Notes: generated by a model from the letters alone, not told the origin. Positions 7,269 to 15,912 are shown, counted from the first letter of the stretch. The stretch is 40,730 bases of DNA from Clostridia bacterium (GCA_017467865.1 JAFUKG010000033.1:1-40730), one strand, 5' to 3'. Numbers and translations: made by a program.

Positions 7269-8486
7269 TCAGTTTTGCTTGTAGGTTTCGAGGAAGTCTG
7301 AGATTTCCGCCATAGCGCGGTAGAGCTCGTCGGGCTCGGGGAGCATAACAATTCTGAAATGGTCGGGTGTCATATAATCAAATCCGCTTCCGGGAACAAT
7401 GAGTATCTTCTTAGCTTTCAAAAGGTCGTAAGCAAATTTTCTGTCATCTGTTATATTGTGCTTTTGGGCATCAAATTTGGGGAACATATAAAAGGCGGCA
7501 CGGTTCTTAACGTATGTAAGCTCACGGCTTTCATCCATAGCTCTGCAAGCCGCTTCTCTCTGCTCAAAAAGTCTTCCGCCGGGTACCATCATAGCCTCGG
7601 TGCTTGCTTTGTCCTCAAGGGCTGCAGGGATAACAAGCTGCATAAGAGCGTTAGAGCAAAGTCTCATTGATGCAAGAGCAACGATGCCCTCAATAAAGTC
7701 CTTTGCCTTTTCGGTAGGACCTGTTATAACCATCCAACCGCATCTGAAGCCGCAGATGATATGTGATTTTGAAAGTCCGTTCATAGTAACAACGAGAAGG
7801 TCGGGAGCAACACTTGCCATAGGTGTATGAGTAATGCCGTCCATGACGAGTCTGTCATATATTTCATCCGAGAAGATTGCAAGGTCATGCTCTCTTGCAA
7901 TATCAGCAATCTGTTCAAGAATTTCTCTCGGATAAACCGCACCCGTAGGGTTGTTGGGATTTATAATAAGTATAGCTCTTGTCCTAGGAGTTATCTTCTT
8001 CTTTATATCGTCAACGTCGGGATACCAATTTGCTTTTTCGTCGCACGTATAGTGAACGGGCACGGCGCCTGCAATGTACGTACAATTAGGCCATATGGAG
8101 TAGCAGGGGCAGGGAACGAGGATTTCGTCACTTGAGTTAAGAAAGGCGGTAGTAAGCATGCTTACTACTTCACTTACGCCGTTGCCAATAAAAATGTTAT
8201 TCTCGTCAACGTGTTCAATACCCGTGGACTCGTGATATGCCTTGATGGCGGCGCGTGCATTGGGCATTCCTTTTAGGTCGCAGTATGCAACAGCTTCGTC
8301 AAGATGTCCTTCGAGAGCATTTCTTATACTGTCGGGAAGCCCGAAACCGAATTTGCCCGGATTTCCTGTATTGAGCTTAAGAACCTTTTCGCCTGCCTTT
8401 TCCATTTTCAAGGCCTCTTGAAAAACGGGACCTCTTATATCGGAATGAACAAGCATGAGCTTATCTGATCTGAGAATATCTTTCAT
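7269..8486 (-). CDS. alaA: Alanine-type aminotransferase (AlaA-like, PLP fold type I)
   Basis: This is a class I/II aminotransferase of 405 residues, the same length as E. coli AlaA, and it matches that protein in recognisable blocks: SDIRGPV, KLNTGNPGKFGF, YCDLKGM, IFIGNGVSE, NPNNPTGAV, DEIYDRL, the PLP lysine in MNGLSKS (K240), SMRLCSNA, PGGRLFEQR and DHFRIVMLP. It probably interconverts pyruvate/glutamate and alanine/2-oxoglutarate. I placed the start at 8486: GGAGG is 5 bases upstream, while the longer open frame up to 8552 would run through the promoter's -10 box. It lies beside, but is not cotranscribed with, glutamate dehydrogenase, which supplies its amino donor. Confidence 0.88.
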   Translation of the reverse strand: MKDILRSDKLMLVHSDIRGPVFQEALKMEKAGEKVLKLNTGNPGKFGFGLPDSIRNALEGHLDEAVAYCDLKGMPNARAAIKAYHESTGIEHVDENNIFIGNGVSEVVSMLTTAFLNSSDEILVPCPCYSIWPNCTYIAGAVPVHYTCDEKANWYPDVDDIKKKITPRTRAILIINPNNPTGAVYPREILEQIADIAREHDLAIFSDEIYDRLVMDGITHTPMASVAPDLLVVTMNGLSKSHIICGFRCGWMVITGPTEKAKDFIEGIVALASMRLCSNALMQLVIPAALEDKASTEAMMVPGGRLFEQREAACRAMDESRELTYVKNRAAFYMFPKFDAQKHNITDDRKFAYDLLKAKKILIVPGSGFDYMTPDHFRIVMLPEPDELYRAMAEISDFLETYKQN

Positions 8487-8520
8487 TCTTTCCTCCGCTT
8501 GCATTTTTGTGTGCACGCAT

Positions 8521-8549
8521 ATTATACCATATGCGGCAATAAAACGCAA
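8521..8549 (-). promoter_or_regulatory. Promoter of the aminotransferase gene
   Basis: On the minus strand, TTGCGT (8549-8544), a 17-bp spacer, and a perfect TATAAT (8526-8521), about 35 bases before the chosen ATG. Farther upstream an imperfect inverted repeat (8603-8613 with 8635-8645, 10 of 11 positions) could bind a regulator. Confidence 0.78.
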
Positions 8550-8662
8550 CATTTTCTGTTTAAAACTTTAAAAAAGGATAAAATCAACATTTTTTATGAA
8601 AATGTAACCGCTTTACTAAAAATATTTTTGTGTTAAGCGTTTACAAAAAATATATTTTTCTC

Positions 8663-8700
8663 AAAAAAAATAAAAGCCGCTTTTAAAAAAAGCGGCTTTT
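8663..8700 (-). terminator. Terminator of glutamate dehydrogenase gene
   Basis: AAAAGCCGCTTTT (8672-8684) pairs with AAAAGCGGCTTTT (8688-8700) around a 3-base loop. The minus-strand exit is an ATTTTTTTTGAG run, a canonical intrinsic terminator. Confidence 0.88.
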
Positions 8701-8719
8701 GAACGTATCTTTATTAATA

Positions 8720-10066
8720 TTATACGCAGCCCTGAGCCTTCATTGCTTCAGCAACCTTAAGGAAGCCTGCAATGTTAGCACCTGCAACAAGGTCATCACC
8801 AAATCCATATTCGTTTGCTGCCTTAATCGAGTTGTCGAAAATGTTCTTCATTATCTGCTTGAGCTTTTCGTCAACCTCGTCAGCAGTCCAGCTGTAACGC
8901 ATGGAGTTTTGTGACATTTCAAGACCTGAAGTTGCAACACCGCCTGCGTTAACCGCCTTGGAGGGAGCAATCTTCACGCCGTTTTCCTTGAGGAATGCAA
9001 GAGCCTCGTTGGTGGTAGGCATGTTGGAAACCTCTACGTAGTACTTGATGCCGTTAGCAACAATCTTTTCTGCGTCTGCAAGAGTAACCTCATTCTGAGT
9101 AGCACAAGGCATAACGATATCAACCTTGGTATTCCAAGGCTTTTCACCCTTGAAGAAGGGAACACCGAACTTGTCAGCGTAATCTTCAACTCTGTTACGG
9201 CATGATGCTCTCATTTCAAGCATATAGTTTATCTTCTCTTCGGTAATAACGCCGTCCTTGTCGTAAATATATCCGTCGGGACCAGAGATAGTAACTACCT
9301 TACCGCCAAGCTCCGCAATCTTCTTTGCAGTACCCCAGGCAACGTTTCCGAAGCCCGAAATAGCGAAGGTCTTGCCTTTAATATCGTCGCCGAAGTGCTT
9401 AAGCATTTCAACTGTATAATAAACTGCGCCATATCCTGTTGCTTCGGGACGGATAAGAGAACCGCCGAAGGAAATACCCTTACCGGTAAATACGCCTGTG
9501 AACTCGTCTTTGAGTCTCTTGTACTGACCGAACATATAGCCTACTTCTCTTGCACCTACACCGATATCTCCTGCAGGAACGTCAACGTCTGCACCGATGT
9601 GACGGTAAAGCTCTGAAATAAAGCTCTGACAGAAGCGCATAACCTCTCCGTCGGATTTGCCCTGAGGGTCGAAGTCTGCACCACCCTTAGCACCGCCCAT
9701 AGGGAGGGAGGTAAGGCTGTTCTTGAATGTCTGCTCGAATCCGAGGAACTTCATAATTCCGGAGTAAACGTTGGGAGCAAATCTGATACCGCCCTTGTAA
9801 GGACCGATAGCGGAGTTGAACTGTACTCTGAATCCTCTGTTTACCTGAACCTTTCCGCTGTCATCAACCCAAGGTACTCTGAAAGTAATCTGTCTGTCGG
9901 GTTCGACGATTCTTTCGAGAATTCCTGCCTTTTCAAAATCGGGTCTTGCGTCTATAACAGGCTCGATGCTTTCAAATACTTCTTCAACAGTCTGTATAAA
10001 TTCAGGCTCGTTTGCGTTTCTTTTCTTAACTGTCTCAAGGACGTTAAGCATGTACTGGTTTTTCAT
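8720..10066 (-). CDS. gdhA: NADP-type glutamate dehydrogenase
   Basis: The 448-residue hexameric-type glutamate dehydrogenase interconverts 2-oxoglutarate plus ammonium and glutamate. Visible are the substrate lysine in GPYKGGIRF (K91), the catalytic lysine in PMGGAKGGADFDP (K127), DVPAGDIGVGAREVGYM (D167), the nucleotide-binding loop SGFGNVAWG (about 237-245) and KAVNAGGVATSGLEMSQN near the C-terminus. Length and the serine after the second Rossmann strand (TISGPDG) match the biosynthetic NADP(H) class, though cofactor preference is inferred. The Shine-Dalgarno is modest (AAAGGG, 10 bases upstream). A perfect consensus promoter precedes it and a strong terminator follows, so it is probably a highly expressed monocistron. 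Confidence 0.95.
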   Translation of the reverse strand: MKNQYMLNVLETVKKRNANEPEFIQTVEEVFESIEPVIDARPDFEKAGILERIVEPDRQITFRVPWVDDSGKVQVNRGFRVQFNSAIGPYKGGIRFAPNVYSGIMKFLGFEQTFKNSLTSLPMGGAKGGADFDPQGKSDGEVMRFCQSFISELYRHIGADVDVPAGDIGVGAREVGYMFGQYKRLKDEFTGVFTGKGISFGGSLIRPEATGYGAVYYTVEMLKHFGDDIKGKTFAISGFGNVAWGTAKKIAELGGKVVTISGPDGYIYDKDGVITEEKINYMLEMRASCRNRVEDYADKFGVPFFKGEKPWNTKVDIVMPCATQNEVTLADAEKIVANGIKYYVEVSNMPTTNEALAFLKENGVKIAPSKAVNAGGVATSGLEMSQNSMRYSWTADEVDEKLKQIMKNIFDNSIKAANEYGFGDDLVAGANIAGFLKVAEAMKAQGCV

Positions 10067-10101
10067 ATTATGTAAGCCCTTTCAAAAAAATTAATGTATA
10101 T

Positions 10102-10130
10102 ATTATAATTACAAAATATTCTATTGTCAA
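10102..10130 (-). promoter_or_regulatory. Perfect consensus promoter of gdhA
   Basis: On the minus strand, TTGACA (10130-10125), exactly 17 bp, TATAAT (10107-10102), about 35 bases before the gdhA ATG. Confidence 0.88.
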
Positions 10131-10181
10131 TAGAAAAGTTGCAAAAAATCCGTAAAAAATCGCTAAAAAGTTGAGTTTTTC

Positions 10182-10210
10182 TTGACTTTTTTGTGTCTGT
10201 ATGTTAAAAA
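10182..10210 (+). promoter_or_regulatory. Candidate promoter of the rsmD-coaD operon
   Basis: TTGACT at 10182-10187, 17-bp spacer, TAAAAA at 10205-10210 with a TG extended -10 at 10202-10203. The -10 hexamer is weak, so the assignment is moderate. Confidence 0.55.
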
Positions 10211-10283
10211 TAAAATATATATGAGAAATTTTATTCAATTTTATATAATTTATTACATTTTATGAAATATGGAGATTTAGCGA

Positions 10284-10835
10284 ATGAGAATAATTACAGG
10301 TATAGCAAGAGGTACAAAGCTTGATACAGTAGCGGGTGACGCAGTCCGCCCCACCACCGAAATGGCAAAGGAAGGAATATTCAGCGCCATTCAGTTTGAC
10401 CTTGACTCAAGAAGAGTCCTCGACCTTTTTGCAGGAAGCGGTCAGTTAGGGCTTGAAGCTCTCAGCCGAGGAGCTGAAAGCGCAGTTTTCGTTGATGAAT
10501 CACAAGCGTCGGTAGACGTTGTAAAAAGAAATGCTCAAAAAGCGAAGCTTTTCTCACAGTGCAGAATAGTAAGAATGGACTTTACCGATTATTTAAAGAA
10601 GTCAAACGAAACCTTCCATTTTATATTCGTTGACCCTCCCTACGGCAAGAAGCTTCTTCCCGAGGTTATAAAGAAGATTATGAAGTACGGAGTGCTCCAC
10701 GAGGACGGACTTATTATCTGCGAGGGTGAAGACGCCGAAATTGACATAGAGGCCATTTCGGAGGAATACGGTGTTGAAATCAAGAAGAGATATAAGTATG
10801 GAAAAACTTACGTCCACACAGTAGGAAGAAAATAA
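10284..10835 (+). CDS. rsmD: 16S rRNA (guanine-966-N2)-methyltransferase
   Basis: The 183-residue Rossmann-fold methyltransferase begins with MRIITGIARGTKL, a typical RsmD start. It contains RPTTEMAKEGIFSAI, the SAM-binding loop VLDLFAGSGQLGLEALSRGA and the catalytic DPPY motif (IFVDPPYG, about residues 115-121). The family methylates one guanine of 16S rRNA during 30S assembly. GGAG lies 9 bases before the ATG. It overlaps coaD by one base (TAATG), and rsmD-coaD is a widely conserved pair. Confidence 0.93.
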   Translation: MRIITGIARGTKLDTVAGDAVRPTTEMAKEGIFSAIQFDLDSRRVLDLFAGSGQLGLEALSRGAESAVFVDESQASVDVVKRNAQKAKLFSQCRIVRMDFTDYLKKSNETFHFIFVDPPYGKKLLPEVIKKIMKYGVLHEDGLIICEGEDAEIDIEAISEEYGVEIKKRYKYGKTYVHTVGRK

Positions 10836-11311
10836 TGAAAGCAATAATTACGGGTACCTTTGACCCAATAACGGTAGGTCACGAATCTCTTATAAAAAGA
10901 GCGTCGCTTTTATTTGATGAGGTGACGGTGCTTATGTGTCAGAATTTCGATAAAAAAACGCTTTTCACTCCCGACCAGCGTTTTGAACTCGTGAGACTTA
11001 CGACAGAGAGCTTTGATAACGTGACTGCAGAGCGCCACGAGGGATGGCTTTATGAGTATCTGAGAAAAACAAAGGACTCAGTTCTCTTTAAGGGAGTCAG
11101 AAATAGCCGTGACCTTGAATATGAAAAGGAAATGGCAGACTTTAACTTTGAACACTCGGGAGTGGAAACCTTGTTTGTTTTTTCCGACAAGGAAAATGCG
11201 GAGGTTTCCTCCACTCTCGTCAGAGCTCTTATGACCGATGGCGGTGATTGGCTGAAGCTTATACCGCAAAATGCACAAAAATCAGCCGAATATTTTTTCA
11301 AAAATCTTTAA
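10835..11311 (+). CDS. coaD: Phosphopantetheine adenylyltransferase
   Basis: The 158-residue nucleotidyltransferase of coenzyme A synthesis forms dephospho-CoA from 4'-phosphopantetheine and ATP. Seen are the HxGH-type nucleotide motif in GTFDPITVGH (residues 7-16), KGVRNSRDLEYEKEMADFN at about 90-108, and the C-terminal SSTLVRAL. Length equals the family norm. The start codon overlaps the rsmD stop, indicating translational coupling. Confidence 0.95.
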   Translation: MKAIITGTFDPITVGHESLIKRASLLFDEVTVLMCQNFDKKTLFTPDQRFELVRLTTESFDNVTAERHEGWLYEYLRKTKDSVLFKGVRNSRDLEYEKEMADFNFEHSGVETLFVFSDKENAEVSSTLVRALMTDGGDWLKLIPQNAQKSAEYFFKNL

Positions 11312-11342
11312 AAACTACTTGAAATTTGTTTTCAAGTAGTTT
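11312..11342 (+). other. Perfect hairpin after coaD, embedded in the dcw promoter
   Basis: AAACTACTTGAAA (11312-11324) pairs perfectly with its complement at 11330-11342 around a 5-base loop. No U tract follows, so as a terminator of coaD it would be weak. The inverted repeat spans the -35 box and most of the spacer of the mraZ promoter, so it may also act at the DNA level. Confidence 0.6.
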
Positions 11343-11347
11343 ATAAT
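11319..11347 (+). promoter_or_regulatory. Promoter of the dcw (mraZ) operon
   Basis: TTGAAA at 11319-11324, a 17-bp spacer and perfect TATAAT at 11342-11347, about 95 bases upstream of mraZ. The leader carries the MraZ-type repeats. Confidence 0.82.
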
Positions 11348-11356
11348 ATATGCAGA

Positions 11357-11386
11357 AGTGGTGAAAAGTGGAGTGAGATGGGTGAA
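11357..11386 (+). promoter_or_regulatory. MraZ-type operator: three TGG repeats at 10-bp period
   Basis: TGGTG, TGGAG and TGGGT begin at 11359, 11369 and 11379, each separated by five bases. MraZ proteins are known to bind TGGGN-type direct repeats with 5-bp gaps near the mraZ promoter. The site lies just downstream of the -10 box, which suggests autoregulation. Complementary-strand CCCAC copies follow at 11390-11394 and 11399-11403. Confidence 0.7.
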
Positions 11387-11442
11387 TTTCCCACAAAACC
11401 CACAGAGTTTTCCACAATTTCAAAGAAAAGGGGGAGCAAATC

Positions 11443-11862
11443 ATGTTACTTGGTCAGTTCGACTATAACGTAGACGCCAAAGGGCGAGTGTTTGTTCCCG
11501 CAAAGCTCAAGGAAGAACTTGGAGAAACCTTTGTTCTCGCCAAGAGTATGGACCCTTGTATTGCAATATACTCTAAAGAAATGTGGGAGCAGTATGTGGC
11601 AAAGCTCACCTCTCTGCCCGAAATAAAAGCAAGAGCTATAAGAAGATTTGTTTTTTCCACAGCACTTGAAGCAACAGCAGACTCTCAGGGAAGAGTGGTT
11701 CTTTCTCAGCCTCTCAGAGAATATGCAGGACTCGAAAAGGAAGTCGTTATAATCGGTGCAGGCGACCATGCCGAAATATGGAATGCAGAAAAGTATAACA
11801 GCTACATGGAAGAACAGAGTGTTGACAGCATGATAGAAACTCTTATGGAGTACGGCTTCTGA
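11443..11862 (+). CDS. mraZ: Transcriptional regulator MraZ
   Basis: The 139-residue protein has two AbrB/SpoVT-like MraZ repeats, each with the characteristic DxKGR-type turn: [17 protein letters not shown] near the start and [20 protein letters not shown] at about residues 77-96. MraZ forms ring-shaped oligomers that bind promoter repeats and repress dcw transcription in studied bacteria. AGGGGGAG precedes the ATG. As the first gene of the dcw cluster, downstream of matching TGG repeats, it is probably autoregulatory. Its stop overlaps the rsmH start by one base. Confidence 0.95.
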   Translation: MLLGQFDYNVDAKGRVFVPAKLKEELGETFVLAKSMDPCIAIYSKEMWEQYVAKLTSLPEIKARAIRRFVFSTALEATADSQGRVVLSQPLREYAGLEKEVVIIGAGDHAEIWNAEKYNSYMEEQSVDSMIETLMEYGF

Positions 11863-12794
11863 TGGGTGAGTTCAAACACTATTCGGTAATGCTGAAGGAA
11901 ACCGTAGATATGCTGAACGTAAAAGAGGGCGGTATCTACGTTGACTGTACTCTCGGCGGAGGCGGTCATTCTCTGGAGATAGCGAAAAGACTCGGAAAGG
12001 GAAGACTCATATCCATAGACCGGGATAATGACGCCATAAGAGCAGGAAAAGAAAGACTTGCCGAATATATAGATAAGGTAACCTTTGTAAACGATAACTT
12101 TAAGAATATAAAAGAAATACTTGCTGACCTCAATATAGAAAAGGTAGACGGCATCACAGCAGACCTTGGCGTTTCATCTTATCAGCTTGATACTCCCGAG
12201 AGAGGCTTTTCTTATCATTATGATGCTCCTCTCGATATGAGAATGAACAGAGAGGACTCCTTTAGTGCATACGAGCTTGTAAACACCTATTCCGAAGGGG
12301 AACTTACGCGTGTTATCTCCGACTTCGGCGAAGAAAAGTTTGCATCCAGAATAGCACGCGCCATTGTAAAGGAAAGACAAAAAAAGGATATAAAAACTAC
12401 GTTTGAGCTTGTTGACGTAATAAAAACGGCAGTGCCCAAGGCTTCACAGCTTGAAAAGCATCCTGCACGCAGAACGTTTCAGGCGCTAAGAATAGAAGTC
12501 AACGACGAGATAGGAATGCTCAAGGGAGCGGTAGAGAATATGATAGACTCGCTGGCTCCCAAGGGAAGGCTTGCAGTCATAACCTTCCATTCACTTGAGG
12601 ATAGAGCAGTTAAGGAAGTATTCCGTTCAAAAACCGACGGATGCACCTGTCCGTCGAATTTTCCCGTATGTGTTTGCGGGTTTAAGGCTGAAATAACAAA
12701 TTTAACGAGAAAGCCCATATCCGCAACGGATACAGAGCTTCAGGAAAACAGCCGTTCAAGAAGTGCAAAGCTTCGGGGAGCAGAAAAAATATAG
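11862..12794 (+). CDS. rsmH: 16S rRNA (cytosine-1402-N4)-methyltransferase
   Basis: The 310-residue SAM-dependent methyltransferase (formerly MraW) shows [13 protein letters not shown], the SAM loop [53 protein letters not shown] and [12 protein letters not shown], all diagnostic. It modifies C1402 in the 30S decoding centre. It overlaps mraZ by one base (TGATG) and ends 13 bases before the FtsL start; mraZ-rsmH is the standard head of dcw clusters. Confidence 0.96.
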   Translation: MGEFKHYSVMLKETVDMLNVKEGGIYVDCTLGGGGHSLEIAKRLGKGRLISIDRDNDAIRAGKERLAEYIDKVTFVNDNFKNIKEILADLNIEKVDGITADLGVSSYQLDTPERGFSYHYDAPLDMRMNREDSFSAYELVNTYSEGELTRVISDFGEEKFASRIARAIVKERQKKDIKTTFELVDVIKTAVPKASQLEKHPARRTFQALRIEVNDEIGMLKGAVENMIDSLAPKGRLAVITFHSLEDRAVKEVFRSKTDGCTCPSNFPVCVCGFKAEITNLTRKPISATDTELQENSRSRSAKLRGAEKI

Positions 12795-12807
12795 AGAGGG
12801 AAAGTTA

Positions 12808-13491
12808 ATGTCTCAATATTATACCTCGGGCGACGATATACTCGCTCAGAAAAAGACAAAATCAAAAGAGACCGCCGGGAAAGACCTTGCAGAAAACTTT
12901 CTTCAGGAAAAAGGCTACGAAAGACAGGTAAAGCCGCGTGAAATAAACGGAGGAAGAGACAGAGTTCCTCAAAACCATACAGTTACCAATAAAAACAGAC
13001 TTAACACCGCCCTTGCTAAGACCCCTCGCACGGCGAAGGGAGTGGAGAATATCAGAAAAAAAGAAAAAAAGGTATCGGTCAGCCGAATGGAAGTAAGACG
13101 TGAAAATGCAAAAACGCCCTTCCCAATACCTTATATTTTTTGCATAGTACTGCTGACAGTTATTTTTCTTTACGTTATTCATCTTTATATTGAGATAGAC
13201 GACCTGAACGCTGAGCTTACCGACTATAATAATATGATAGTTGATATGAAAAGCGAAGAAACCGAGCTTGAAATAAAGAAGAATAATATGTATGACCTTG
13301 AAGAGATAGAGCGGATTGCAAGAGAAGAGTACGGAATGGTAAACAGAGATCAGCTTCCCAAGGAATACATTACTCCGGACAGTGAGGACCAGATAGAGAT
13401 AATTGAGACTCAAAGCGGTGAGGCAGCCCCGAGTGTACTTATGTCGGGCTTTGCCAAGACGATTTCTAATCTTTTATCATATATAAATTAG
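12808..13491 (+). CDS. ftsL: FtsL/DivIC-type cell division protein with long cytoplasmic N-terminus
   Basis: The 227-residue bitopic protein has a charged cytoplasmic region of about 106 residues, one membrane helix (about 107-127), then a coiled-coil-like external segment (IDDLNAELTDYNNMIVDMKS and onward) ending in the FtsL/DivIC-type motif EEIERIAREEYGMV. Position between rsmH and the division PBP supports FtsL, which joins FtsQ/DivIB and FtsB/DivIC in the septal activation complex. I placed the start at 12808, where GAGAGGG lies 7 bases upstream; a longer frame from 12763 would overlap rsmH. The N-terminal extension makes it about twice normal FtsL length. Primary sequence alone barely separates FtsL from DivIC. 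Confidence 0.75.
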   Translation: MSQYYTSGDDILAQKKTKSKETAGKDLAENFLQEKGYERQVKPREINGGRDRVPQNHTVTNKNRLNTALAKTPRTAKGVENIRKKEKKVSVSRMEVRRENAKTPFPIPYIFCIVLLTVIFLYVIHLYIEIDDLNAELTDYNNMIVDMKSEETELEIKKNNMYDLEEIERIAREEYGMVNRDQLPKEYITPDSEDQIEIIETQSGEAAPSVLMSGFAKTISNLLSYIN

Positions 13492-13511
13492 TAAAAACAT
13501 AGTAATGTAAT

Positions 13512-13548
13512 AAGAGTAAAGGGAAGTAAAGTCTCTTTACTCTTTTTT
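13512..13548 (+). terminator. Intrinsic terminator/attenuator inside the dcw operon
   Basis: AAGAGTAAAG (13512-13521) pairs with CTTTACTCTT (13535-13544), directly followed by more T residues. A second copy of AGTAAAG (13525-13531) can pair instead with CTTTACT (13535-13541), giving a competing shorter hairpin ahead of the same U tract. It lies between ftsL and the PBP gene, with no convincing promoter downstream, so partial read-through is implied. Confidence 0.75.
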
Positions 13549-13572
13549 GCCTGAAATACGGAGGAGAAAATA

Positions 13573-15912
13573 TTGAAATACCGTTTTGAAGCGTCGAGAC
13601 ACAGAATTAATAAAAAAAGCAATATTCTGTTGGCAGTAGTTTGCCTTGTTGCCCTTGTACTCATTGGCAGAATTGCATATTACTCTATATATAAATATGA
13701 TGAATATCAGAATAAGACTATCGCTCAGTCGGTCACGGAATCTGTTATAAAAGCTGGCAGAGGCACTATTTACGACAGAAATATGAATATCCTGTCCGTC
13801 AGTGTAACCGTTGAAAGAATATTCATTTCTCCTGCTGATATCCCCAATATGACCGTGAGAGAATATATTGACGACTACGTCGAGAACATGAAAGGGAAGG
13901 ATAAGGCAAAGGAGGAAGAAAAAGCGAGACTTACCGCCGCCTTTGATGACCTTTCAATAACTGTTGGAGAAGACATTGCGAACGAGCTCTCCGAAATTCT
14001 CGGCGTTGAAAAGTCCATGGTAATGGAAAAGGTTGCTAAAACCAAGCGTAAGGATGAAACTATAAAGAAAAAGGTTGAGGAAAACGTAGCCGACCTTGTA
14101 AGAGACTTGATTAAAGAAAAGCATTATTCTACTTGTATATATCTCGAAGAGGACACGAGAAGAAGTTATCCATATGGAACACTCGCTTCTCACATTCTTG
14201 GATTTACGGGAACGGACAATACCGGACTTGCAGGAATAGAGCTTTATTACGATAAAACCCTGTCTGGAATAAACGGTAAGGTAATAAAGGCGGTAAACGG
14301 TGTGGGAGACCAGATGCCTTATAAATATGAAAGCTATATTCCCGCCACAGAGGGTACGGACATAATGCTTACCCTTGACGCCAATATACAGAGAATACTT
14401 GAAAAGAACCTTGAAACAGCTTATAGCGACACTCAGGCACAGTCGGGAGTTATGGGTATCGTCCTTGACGTAGATACTTATGAGGTTCTCGGCATGGGGA
14501 TTCTTCCCACCTTCGACTGTAACGATCCTTATACCCTTGACGCACGTTCTCAGGAAATTCTGGACGCCTTTCAGGGAACCGAGGAAGAAAATAACGAAAA
14601 GTACAACGAGCTCATCTACGGTCTTTGGGAAAACCGCATGATAACCGATACATATGAGCCGGGTTCTACCTTTAAAATGGTAGTTGCCGCGGCGGCAACA
14701 GAAGAAGGACTTGTAAATAAAAACGAGACCTTTAACTGCGTTGGCTCCATAAGAGTTGACGGATATCCCAAGCCTATCGGCTGTCACTTAAGGTCGGGTC
14801 ACGGAGTGCAGACCTTTGAAGAGGCGCTGTGGCACTCCTGCAACCCCGTTTTCGTTACAATGGGACTAAGAATGGGAACAGAACGCTTTTTCAAGTACTT
14901 TAAAGCATTCGGTTATATGAATAAAACGGGTATTGACCTTCCCGGCGAAAGACTTGGTATATGGTTTGAACGCTTCAACACAGTCGAGCTTGCCGTTTCC
15001 GCTTTCGGACAGACCTTCACGGTTACGCCTATTCAGCATATTTCTGCGGTTGCAGCCGTTGCAAACGGAGGTTACCTTGGTACACCTCATTTGCTTAAAG
15101 CAACTCTTGACGAGGAAGGAAACGTAGTATCAACAAACGAAAATACCGTGAAAAGGCAGGTTATCTCCAGAGAAACAAGCGCCGAGATAGTGTCCTATAT
15201 GGAAGGCGGTGTAAACAGCGGAGGCTCCGCGAGAAACGCTTACGTAAAGGGCTATCGGGTTGCGGCGAAAACGGGTACGACAGTTAAAACCGCCCTGCGC
15301 TCCGAAACGGGAGAAACGAAATACATAAGCTCTTGCGTTGCATTCGCACCTGCAGATGACCCTAAGGTTGCAGTAATGGTTCTGGTAGACGAGCCTGTCG
15401 GCTCTTACTACGGCGGTACGGTTGCGGCTCCCGTTGTATCCAGAGTTCTTGCAGAGGTGCTTCCTTATCTTGGGGTTGAGCCTCAGTACGACGATGAAGA
15501 GCTTGAAACCGTGGCGTACAACGTTGAAAGCTACGTAGGCGACACAGTAACAGACGCATCTGCCAAGATTATCAAGGACGGATACAAGTACAAGGTAATC
15601 GGCAGCGGTCTGACAGTACTCAGACAAGTACCCAAAGCAGGAGAAACTCTTGCCCACGAGGGAACTATCGTTATATATACAGATGAGACCACCTCGGGTA
15701 AGGTTCTTGTTCCTAACGTTGTGGGAATGACACCTTCTGTTGCCAATAAATCTCTTGTGGACGCAGGACTTAATATTACCGTCGTAGGAACAAGTCCTGA
15801 GCATCTTGACTCAGCTATCGCTGTTACTCAGTCGGTTGCGGCGGGAGATACAGTTGACAGAGGTACAGTTGTAACAGTAGACTTCAGAAACTACTCAAAT
15901 ATTACAGATTAG
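13573..15912 (+). CDS. Class B penicillin-binding protein with two PASTA domains (SpoVD/PBP2-type)
   Basis: This 779-residue peptidoglycan transpeptidase starts at a TTG preceded by GGAGGAG. It has a membrane anchor at about residues 18-38, a dimerisation domain containing GRGTIYDRN (62-70), and a transpeptidase domain with catalytic S365 in STFK (365-368), SCN (422-424) and KTGT (566-569). Two C-terminal PASTA repeats follow at about 646-704 and 711-772. In Clostridia the dcw-located PASTA-bearing class B PBP is annotated either as the septal PBP or as SpoVD; sequence alone does not decide. Genetic position beside FtsL and MurE favours septal crosslinking together with FtsW. The hairpin at 13512-13548 precedes it. 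Confidence 0.93.
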   Translation: MKYRFEASRHRINKKSNILLAVVCLVALVLIGRIAYYSIYKYDEYQNKTIAQSVTESVIKAGRGTIYDRNMNILSVSVTVERIFISPADIPNMTVREYIDDYVENMKGKDKAKEEEKARLTAAFDDLSITVGEDIANELSEILGVEKSMVMEKVAKTKRKDETIKKKVEENVADLVRDLIKEKHYSTCIYLEEDTRRSYPYGTLASHILGFTGTDNTGLAGIELYYDKTLSGINGKVIKAVNGVGDQMPYKYESYIPATEGTDIMLTLDANIQRILEKNLETAYSDTQAQSGVMGIVLDVDTYEVLGMGILPTFDCNDPYTLDARSQEILDAFQGTEEENNEKYNELIYGLWENRMITDTYEPGSTFKMVVAAAATEEGLVNKNETFNCVGSIRVDGYPKPIGCHLRSGHGVQTFEEALWHSCNPVFVTMGLRMGTERFFKYFKAFGYMNKTGIDLPGERLGIWFERFNTVELAVSAFGQTFTVTPIQHISAVAAVANGGYLGTPHLLKATLDEEGNVVSTNENTVKRQVISRETSAEIVSYMEGGVNSGGSARNAYVKGYRVAAKTGTTVKTALRSETGETKYISSCVAFAPADDPKVAVMVLVDEPVGSYYGGTVAAPVVSRVLAEVLPYLGVEPQYDDEELETVAYNVESYVGDTVTDASAKIIKDGYKYKVIGSGLTVLRQVPKAGETLAHEGTIVIYTDETTSGKVLVPNVVGMTPSVANKSLVDAGLNITVVGTSPEHLDSAIAVTQSVAAGDTVDRGTVVTVDFRNYSNITD

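Noticed and set aside
8487..8552. Longer N-terminus for the aminotransferase
   Set aside because: The extension includes the -10 box of a good promoter, lacks a ribosome binding site, and would exceed the AlaA family length by 22 residues.
10067..10283. Small RNA or riboswitch between gdhA and rsmD
   Set aside because: The stretch is AT-rich with two promoter-like elements but no conserved aptamer or extended secondary structure that I can see.
13954..14787. 277-codon minus-strand frame inside the PBP gene
   Set aside because: It shadows the transpeptidase coding sequence; no start signal or recognisable domain.
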